Of a stretch of DNA of 64,000 bases, positions 58,244-64,000 are shown in pieces. Made by a program: the position numbers and the translations under genes. Numbering within the stretch: position 1 is the stretch's first letter; every line of letters begins with the position of its first letter. The notes under the pieces are model-generated. The model was not told where the DNA came from. It did not search any database and saw only the letters and a list, made by a program, of their open reading frames with translations. This DNA comes from Pseudolactococcus sp041800635. GTDB taxonomy: Bacteria; Bacillota; Bacilli; Lactobacillales; Streptococcaceae. Where the stretch lies: the NCBI GenBank assembly GCA_047833645.1, contig CP181259.1:1054001-1118000 (forward strand). Direction: 5' to 3'.

Positions 58244-59329
58244 ATGTCGATCACTTTTGACAAAATCAAAGCTATCACTGAGATTCAAGCAACATCTGGT
58301 TTCGAGCGTCCCATGCAGGACTTCATGCGCCAGAACATCACCCCTCACGTCGATGAGGTTCAAACCGACGGCCTGGGCGGGATTTTTGGCATCAAACACG
58401 CTGCGGATGCCAATGCCCCACGGATCATGGTGGCCGGTCACATGGACGAAGTCGGCTTCATGGTCAGCAAAATCAAGACTGACGGCACCCTGCGCGTTGT
58501 CTCGCTCGGTGGCTGGAATCCACTCGTCATCTCGGCCCAACGCTTCACTTTATTTGCCAGAAATGGTGTTGCAATTCCGGTCATCACGGGTGGCGTACCG
58601 CCACATTTGATGAGAGGAGCAGGCGGTGCACCTGCTATGCCACAAGTTGAAGATATTATTTTCGACGCAGGCTTTGCAGATAGAGCAGAGGCGGAACGTT
58701 ATGGCGTCCATCCTGGTGCTGTCATCGTGCCTCAGACCGAAGCCATCCTGACTGCCAACGAAAAAAATGTCATCAGTAAAGCCTGGGATAACCGCTACGG
58801 TTGTCTCATGGTGACGGAGCTATTAGCGCATCTGAGCGACAACAAAATCGACTTGCCCAACACCCTCATCGCAGGTGCCAATGTTCAAGAAGAAGTCGGC
58901 CTTCGTGGTGCACACGTTTCGACAACTAAATTCAATCCAGACTTGTTCTTCGCTGTCGACTGTTCACCTGCTCAAGATACTTTCGATGCCAGTGCTGATG
59001 GCCGCATCGGTGACGGGACACTGATGCGAATCTTCGATCCTGGTCATATTTTATTGCCGACCATGCGTGATTTCTTGCTGGATACGGCTGAGTCTGCGGG
59101 TGTGAAATACCAGTATTATGTCTCAAAAGGTGGGACAGATGCCGGTGCTGCTCATTTGAAACACAGTGGTATTCCATCGACAACGATTGGTGTCTGTGCC
59201 CGCTATATCCACAGCCATCAAACCCTCTTCTCACTGGAAGATTTTGATACCGCGCAAACTTTCTTGCAAGCCATTGTGAAAGGCTTGGATCGATCAACGG
59301 TTGACTTGATTCGGGGAACTGGGGTGTAA
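58244..59329 (+). CDS. pepA: Glutamyl aminopeptidase PepA (M42)
   Basis: A 361-aa M42 aminopeptidase. VAGHMDEVGFMVSKI carries the first zinc His and catalytic Asp; SKAWDNRYGCLMVTELL the bridging Asp; NVQEEVGLRGAHVS the catalytic Glu pair; VDCSPAQD and later SGIPSTTIGVCARYIHSHQTL the final His ligand. It removes N-terminal Glu/Asp from peptides. AAGGAG precedes the ATG. It is divergent from the DUF4651 operon, as in streptococci. Confidence 0.96.
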   Translation: MSITFDKIKAITEIQATSGFERPMQDFMRQNITPHVDEVQTDGLGGIFGIKHAADANAPRIMVAGHMDEVGFMVSKIKTDGTLRVVSLGGWNPLVISAQRFTLFARNGVAIPVITGGVPPHLMRGAGGAPAMPQVEDIIFDAGFADRAEAERYGVHPGAVIVPQTEAILTANEKNVISKAWDNRYGCLMVTELLAHLSDNKIDLPNTLIAGANVQEEVGLRGAHVSTTKFNPDLFFAVDCSPAQDTFDASADGRIGDGTLMRIFDPGHILLPTMRDFLLDTAESAGVKYQYYVSKGGTDAGAAHLKHSGIPSTTIGVCARYIHSHQTLFSLEDFDTAQTFLQAIVKGLDRSTVDLIRGTGV

Positions 59330-59335
59330 CACTTA

Positions 59336-59372
59336 AAAAAAGTTCTATGATTTTGGATCATAGAACTTTTTT
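59336..59372. terminator. Bidirectional terminator between pepA and the autolysin gene
   Basis: Perfect 16-bp stem (59336-59351 with 59357-59372) with a 5-base loop and A6/T6 arms. Confidence 0.92.
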
Positions 59373-59381
59373 GGGCTTCGA

Positions 59382-61631
59382 TTAATCTAGTGTATCTAAT
59401 CGGTAATTGACGATTCGTTTAATCAAATTTGTTGGATAGTCTCGATCTGTCGCATAGCCGCCATCTTTCAAGGCTTGGGCTGCATTTTGATAGGTTCTAG
59501 CATTACTACGCCATACAGCTCGATAACGATAATCCGTTTTTCCATCATTCAGAGTAGTCTTGATTTTCGTTACATAATCCTTCAAGGATTCAGCCTGGCT
59601 ACTATACTTCCGAAAATTCGCTGTTACCTGAATCGTCTTTTCATTAACGACTTCATTCGTCACTTTAGTATAAATGGCACCTTTCCAACTGGCATCAGCT
59701 TTGATGCCAAAAAAATTGTTGGCTTTCGTTGCCAGATCGCTCTGTCCCCAATCACTTTCAGCAATCGTTTGGCTCATCATAATCGACGGGAAGAGGTCGT
59801 TAGCCTTTGCTAATTTTTGAGCCTCTGGATAGATGGCATTAAACCAATCTATTTTAACCTTCTCCGTTACTTTTGAAAGGTCTGGTTGTTTATTTGATAT
59901 GGCTCGATTCGTAAATTTAGCATCTTCGTAACCGCCGTTTGTATTCCCTGCAGCGTCATTTGTTCGTCTGACCATAACATAGGCTTCAATATTCTTTGGC
60001 ATCTGAACAGTTGCATCAAAACCAGTCAAATCAGTGCCATCAAAATTACCGATGTAGTTCTTTACATCAGGACGATTGATTATTTTAGTGGCAGCTCTTG
60101 AAAGCTCTCTATTTGTCTTTTTATCCATGATAAAGACATATTGATAAGAATACTTAGATTTCGGCCAAAACCATCCACGAGTTGCAACTGTTGTGTCACT
60201 TCCTAACGAAAGGTTATTCAGGTCAGACTTTATTTTCACAGTTGATACTGATCGATTGTTAAACCTATAGTCTGAGTAACCACCTTTTGTATTTCCAGTG
60301 GGGTCGTTTGTCCGTCTAATCATGACACTGATATTTTTATCTATCGGAACCGATACTTGGCCCGAAAAGCCTGATCTTTCTGCATGAATCAAGTTATTTA
60401 GCGCATTTTTAACATCTGGTCTGTCTATAAAATTTGATTTTAACCTTGATATTTCTTTACCCGTTTGAGTATCCATCATAAAAATATATTGGTAAGTATA
60501 ATTTTGACCTGGCCAGTACCATCCCCTCAAGGACAACGTATTACCTTGTAGAGAAAGTGTATTTAAATCTGCTTTATCTGAATAGGTTGTAAGAGTCTTC
60601 GATTTAAATACCATATCACTTGCCCCGCCTGCTGTATTTCCTTTGGGATCGTTCGTTTTCCGAGACATGATATAAATTTTTCGACCTTTGGGTACCGGGG
60701 TTGTAATATTGAAACCTGATTTTTCTGCATCTTTAAAGTTATAGACACTCTTGACATCATTTCGAATTTCCGGTGTCGTGACCTGTTGACGTTTAATTTC
60801 CTTCCCTGTTTCAGCATCCATTACAAAAAGGTACTCGTATTGATTGGTATTATAGTGCCATCCCCGAACCTTTAGGTTATTGCCTTCGCCAGTTATTGCT
60901 AATGCATCTAAATTCCCAATATTCTTCAATTTTTCTGAATAGAATTTAGCGACTAACTCTCGGAATTGACCCATATCGTAACCAAATCTCGCCCAATAGG
61001 CATCGGGATCAACATGATCTGTCGTCTGGTTAAACTTATAAGCAATCATTTTATGACTAGCTAAATTACCATCAGGTTTGATTGATAAATTATTTTTCTG
61101 AGGACTACTCGGGCTTGACATTAATTTTGGTGCGCCCATATTATACTTAATCAGCTGATCTGCAGTCCATTTGGCGAGCGTGGAAATTTGCTTATAAAAT
61201 GCTTCTTTCGTAGTTACACGCATTTGCTCAATTTGGATACCATACTGGTTGCCCCAGCCGCCAGAACCCCAAGATTTTTTTGCTTTATCCGCTATAGTGA
61301 TAAGCTGTCCACCATCAACAAATGAGTGGACAAAAGCCGAGTCCTGAGTCCTAACCATATAGTCAATAGAGCCATTAATTGACCCACCATCAACACCCAC
61401 TTCATGAATAATGACCAGCTTTGGTTTACCATCGGTATAATCCATGTTGATGCCACCATTTATATTTGGATTTTGATTATAAATCCTGCCAAGCGACAGC
61501 GTTTCCCCTGCAGGTTTCACATTATTCTTGATGATATAGTCGTTAACTGCACTTGCCGCCTCAACTTTTTTGCCTAATAAACAAGTCGATATAGCGATGA
61601 TTACTGATAAAATCAATTTTTTTTTGTTCAT
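59382..61631 (-). CDS. Secreted autolysin: amidase, three repeats, glucosaminidase
   Basis: A 749-aa exported protein. Signal peptide about 1-26 (cut near VEA-ASA). Residues about 70-215 form an amidase_2/PGRP domain with KLVIIHEVGVDGGS, VHSFVDGG and HVDPDAYWARFG carrying zinc-ligand His. Residues about 240-575 are three copies (about 110 aa each) of a repeat with RGW.W, QYIFMMDTQTGKEISR, RPDVKN and RRTNDPTGNTKGGYSDYRF cores. Residues about 593-749 are a glucosaminidase domain of the FlgJ/LytG type (SIMMSQTIAESDWGQSDLATKA). It would cut peptidoglycan at two bonds. No LPXTG or LysM is seen, so the repeats probably bind the wall. Confidence 0.9.
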   Translation of the reverse strand: MNKKKLILSVIIAISTCLLGKKVEAASAVNDYIIKNNVKPAGETLSLGRIYNQNPNINGGINMDYTDGKPKLVIIHEVGVDGGSINGSIDYMVRTQDSAFVHSFVDGGQLITIADKAKKSWGSGGWGNQYGIQIEQMRVTTKEAFYKQISTLAKWTADQLIKYNMGAPKLMSSPSSPQKNNLSIKPDGNLASHKMIAYKFNQTTDHVDPDAYWARFGYDMGQFRELVAKFYSEKLKNIGNLDALAITGEGNNLKVRGWHYNTNQYEYLFVMDAETGKEIKRQQVTTPEIRNDVKSVYNFKDAEKSGFNITTPVPKGRKIYIMSRKTNDPKGNTAGGASDMVFKSKTLTTYSDKADLNTLSLQGNTLSLRGWYWPGQNYTYQYIFMMDTQTGKEISRLKSNFIDRPDVKNALNNLIHAERSGFSGQVSVPIDKNISVMIRRTNDPTGNTKGGYSDYRFNNRSVSTVKIKSDLNNLSLGSDTTVATRGWFWPKSKYSYQYVFIMDKKTNRELSRAATKIINRPDVKNYIGNFDGTDLTGFDATVQMPKNIEAYVMVRRTNDAAGNTNGGYEDAKFTNRAISNKQPDLSKVTEKVKIDWFNAIYPEAQKLAKANDLFPSIMMSQTIAESDWGQSDLATKANNFFGIKADASWKGAIYTKVTNEVVNEKTIQVTANFRKYSSQAESLKDYVTKIKTTLNDGKTDYRYRAVWRSNARTYQNAAQALKDGGYATDRDYPTNLIKRIVNYRLDTLD

Positions 61632-62328
61632 ATTAAAAATACTTTCCTCATTATTATTTATTTTTGTTAAATGATACTTTTCGACTGCACTCGTAACTTT
61701 AGTTTTAAATATATATGGTTAATGATATATATAAGTATAACACAACTTCTCATCAATTCATAATATTACAAATAAAATCCGTTCTCGTGAACTATGCTCT
61801 TATTTTGTCTCATCCGTCTAGAACATTTGGTTTATAACCATCTTTTATTAAAAGCTACGATTTATCACAAGTCTATATTTGGCCTAGTTTAATCACTTAA
61901 AGTTTATCTTAAACTTATTTGACAAAGTCCATATCTTCTTTCACAGCTTCATACTAATAATTAAAAAGCTGTTCGTCTGAAATAGTAGAAGAAACGATGT
62001 TCGCTTGATAGCGTTCTAACTTCACTAATCTATTTAACCGTTTTCAAATTCTTCGCTATGAACGTGGCTCTCTACTTATTCTGTCCAATCTTATCCTTCT
62101 CGTTATATCATACTGACTTATCAAATAATAAATGTAGCCTAATGCAAAATACGTATTCGATAGAAATACAACTCCTAAATTGAACCTCAAATAAGTGTTT
62201 ATTAAAATCAAAAAGACCTTATTCTTGGCAATAAAGTCTTCTCTCCTATTGATAGAGTAGGCAATATTGGTCGGCCATTCAATCAAAATTCCAAATGAAA
62301 AATATTCGAAAAGCTATCCCGTTAGCAA
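61632..62328. other. AT-rich intergenic region with a possible gene remnant
   Basis: 697 bases between the autolysin gene and the flippase gene. An extended -10 (TGTTATACT, minus strand, TATACT at 61734-61739) probably serves the autolysin gene. On the minus strand around 61915-62045 a frame reads NRLVKLERYQANIVSSTI and SDEQLFNY, a stop, then YEAVKEDMDFVK, which looks like the degraded C-terminus of a protein I cannot name. A 76-codon open frame at 62056-62286 has no supporting features. Confidence 0.4.
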
Positions 62329-63849
62329 TTATTTTTTTACTCTAACAATCCTATTTTTTATTATGCCAAAATACGGACTTTTGGCATGTAAGGCAATCAC
62401 AATAACGTCTAACAAAATCGTTGCAAGTGCTCTCGCCCCTAAAGTGAGCCAAATATTATCTAGGACAATCAGTGAAACAATTTGATAGATCACGATAATA
62501 ATAACCGTTGCTAATAACAAATGTAGCCAATTATAGACTAAGAATTTTTTAGCAGGGTGTTTAAAGCCTAAACGAAAAACTTGTAAAGCCTCAAACCACG
62601 TATTAATGACGACATTCGTGACAAGTGTCCCTAACAGAACACCTGCAACACCTAAATTTGTTTGCGTAACGAATAGTACCGATAAAATCAAGTTAGACAA
62701 CGCTTCTACAACTGACTTTACACCTTGAAACTGTAAGGCACCATAGGCAAACATGAAAGCATTAATGGTTTGTCTCATCTGACCAATTAAATAATTGATA
62801 ACAGTAAAAAGCAAAACCCAGAAGCCCATCACATAAGATTCTCCAGCCCAAGCTTGTATAAATGGGGTCATTAAGGTTAAAAGACCTGAGGAGATCACGA
62901 TTACCGCTATATAATTTAAAAAGTAAGCTTGATAGAACGTTTTGATATTGTCATCTTTAGAATTTTTGATTGACATGTTACCAATACTTGCGATGACTGA
63001 GCTGATTGTTTTATTGGTGACAAATGTAATACTAGCTGTTATCAATAAATAATTGGCATACTGACCTACCGCCGCTAGACCTATAAACTTAGAAATAATG
63101 ATATTATCCGTTGAGTTTAAGACGACACCACCAACTTTTGAGCCTAATAATTCTAGGACGTTACGCTTGATAATACCGAATTCTTCTTTGGTAATTCGCT
63201 CATCTTTATATTCTTTCAAGTAGCTGTGTTCTTGATCGACAACTCTTGAAATCATAAAATTTGACAAAAAAGTACAAACCACTTGAATAATTAAGTAGAA
63301 AATAAAATTTTTAAAAACGATCAATACCACTGATTGTAGGGTCATTTGAATAACCGTAAACCAAAAGATATTTAATTGATTTTTGTACTCTTCCTGATTC
63401 GCTGTTAACAAAGTTCGCTTATAGGTGAAAAAATAAGACGAAACAATGTTCAATAGAAATAGAAGATAGATAATCGGAAGACCTTCTACAACTTCTCCTT
63501 TAATCAAGGTATGGACAAAAGGAAAAAATGCAAGCCCTGATATAGCAACAACGATACCGATAATCTGATAAGCGTGTTTATAAAAGCGCATGTATGCAGA
63601 GATTTTAGCGTGTTCTTCATTCGCTATTGGGCGATATAGGTTAAAAGCAATCGCTGTCCCCAACCCCAATTCAGCAAAAGAAAACACCGTAAAAACATTT
63701 GTCAGAAGGCTATTTGTACCGAGGTAAAGCTGGCCTAACTTCATGATGAACAAAGTTTGAACGACAAACTTAAAGATAAGCAGTATAATTTGTGTACCAA
63801 ATGAAATGATCAGATTTTTAACTGCTTTTTGAGAATTTGTAACGTCCAT
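62329..63849 (-). CDS. Polysaccharide (O-antigen/teichoic-type) flippase, MOP superfamily
   Basis: A 506-aa protein with about 12-14 membrane helices. It starts MDVTNSQKAVKNLIISFG and has VFTVFSFAELGLGTAIAFNLYRPIA, a segment seen in Wzx-like exporters of Lactobacillales (split here as VFTVFSFAELG and LGTAIAFNLYRPIA), and GSKVGGVVLNSTDNIIISKFIG in the second half. It would flip a lipid-linked repeat unit across the membrane for surface polysaccharide assembly. AT-rich composition and weak context suggest a variable polysaccharide locus beginning here. Confidence 0.85.
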   Translation of the reverse strand: MDVTNSQKAVKNLIISFGTQIILLIFKFVVQTLFIMKLGQLYLGTNSLLTNVFTVFSFAELGLGTAIAFNLYRPIANEEHAKISAYMRFYKHAYQIIGIVVAISGLAFFPFVHTLIKGEVVEGLPIIYLLFLLNIVSSYFFTYKRTLLTANQEEYKNQLNIFWFTVIQMTLQSVVLIVFKNFIFYLIIQVVCTFLSNFMISRVVDQEHSYLKEYKDERITKEEFGIIKRNVLELLGSKVGGVVLNSTDNIIISKFIGLAAVGQYANYLLITASITFVTNKTISSVIASIGNMSIKNSKDDNIKTFYQAYFLNYIAVIVISSGLLTLMTPFIQAWAGESYVMGFWVLLFTVINYLIGQMRQTINAFMFAYGALQFQGVKSVVEALSNLILSVLFVTQTNLGVAGVLLGTLVTNVVINTWFEALQVFRLGFKHPAKKFLVYNWLHLLLATVIIIVIYQIVSLIVLDNIWLTLGARALATILLDVIVIALHAKSPYFGIIKNRIVRVKK

Positions 63850-63898
63850 TGTTTAACTCCGTGTTTTTATAATATTAGGTGACGCCATTTTATCCGAC

Positions 63899-64000
63899 TT
63901 AATGATTGACTATTTTTTGAAAATAAAAATGATGTCTCTGATACGGCTCGACATACCATAATATAATCGCCATTGAGTAATTACTTGTAAGACCGTTCGA
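63899..64000 (-). CDS. 3' end of an unknown coding sequence (partial)
   Basis: The minus-strand frame is open from the window edge for 33 codons to a TAA at 63899-63901; it ends VEPYQRHHFYFQKIVNH. It lies 50 bases upstream of the flippase gene on the same strand, so it could be the end of a polysaccharide gene (for example a glycosyltransferase or polymerase). Too short to identify; the open stretch could be chance. Confidence 0.35.
   Translation of the reverse strand, partial: SNGLTSNYSMAIILWYVEPYQRHHFYFQKIVNH

Noticed and set aside
58194..58610. ATG at 58194 with a 138-codon frame overlapping pepA
   Set aside because: It is in another frame than pepA, lacks a ribosome binding site, and its translation is Ser/Arg-rich; the leader hairpin explains the sequence better.
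62056..62286. 76-codon open frame in the AT-rich gap before the flippase gene
   Set aside because: No ribosome binding site, no recognisable features and unusual composition; treated as noncoding.
1..64000. CRISPR array, prophage, tRNA or rRNA genes
   Set aside because: No regularly spaced direct repeats, phage genes or cloverleaf/rRNA motifs were seen on either strand.

Overview
This window looks like chromosomal DNA of a low-GC Gram-positive lactic acid bacterium of the family Streptococcaceae, most probably Lactococcus in the broad sense (including the species now split off as Pseudolactococcus). The reasons are the lactococcal-type peptidases (PepN, PepT, PepA), MurE of the L-lysine type, and several gene orders that I know from streptococci: glmU-nudix-macP-mtnN, pbp1b opposite tyrS, ymfF-ymfH-rodZ-pgsA, rplU-prp-rpmA, and the ssbB/groESL/ytpR-trx-DUF4651/pepA neighbourhood. 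Most genes are on the minus strand. I see no rRNA, tRNA, prophage or CRISPR array.

Layout. 1-4.2 kb: pncB (cut by the window edge), mtnN, macP, a NUDIX hydrolase and glmU on the minus strand, with proC divergent. 5.1-12.1 kb: a sugar operon (PTS EIIBC, GH1 phospho-beta-glucosidase, EIIA, IlvD/Edd dehydratase, KDPG aldolase, KDG kinase) under a CcpA-type cre. It is decaying: EIIBC has an in-frame stop and a frameshift, the GH1 and dehydratase genes each have a one-base frameshift in a homopolymer, and the divergent RpiR-like regulator survives only as 18 codons followed by an IS5-family element (12126-13327). Together the genes suggest uptake and cleavage of a beta-glucosyl-aldonate (cellobionate-like) and use of the aldonate through a semi-phosphorylative Entner-Doudoroff route.

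13.7-21.1 kb: csbD, spx, recA, mutM, murE, a frameshifted DUF1810 gene, hslO and a dus gene. 21.1-21.8 kb: a small unannotated-looking cassette of two double-glycine-leader peptides with GxxxG motifs plus a small two-helix membrane protein, that is, a likely two-peptide (class IIb) bacteriocin with immunity protein, its own promoter and an adjacent inverted-repeat operator. 22-28 kb: two YitT proteins, aspS, two small membrane proteins and hisS, the last led by a T-box. 27.8-33.6 kb: pgsA, rodZ, ymfH, ymfF; divergent yaaA-recF. 33.7-43.8 kb: pbp1b, tyrS with an unusual structured leader, a long palindromic repeat, an MFS exporter, thiI, a cysteine desulfurase and a Na+/H+ antiporter. 44-53.5 kb: usp, pepT, L27/Prp/L21 operon, a flotillin with an NfeD-like partner, pepN, purA. 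53.7-59.4 kb: a SemiSWEET, groESL with CIRCE, ssb with a ComX-box-like site, ytpR, a thioredoxin, DUF4651, pepA. 59.4-64 kb: a secreted two-enzyme autolysin with three internal repeats and a polysaccharide flippase, probably the edge of a surface-polysaccharide region.

Cross-cutting points: at least five genes or operons (murE, hslO, yaaA, pbp1b, the DUF4651 operon) have a -10 box only 5-7 bases before the ATG and no Shine-Dalgarno sequence, so they look like leaderless mRNAs; recA and ssb share the octamer TACGTATA upstream, a possible competence box. All functional calls come from reading the translated sequence; no database search was run.
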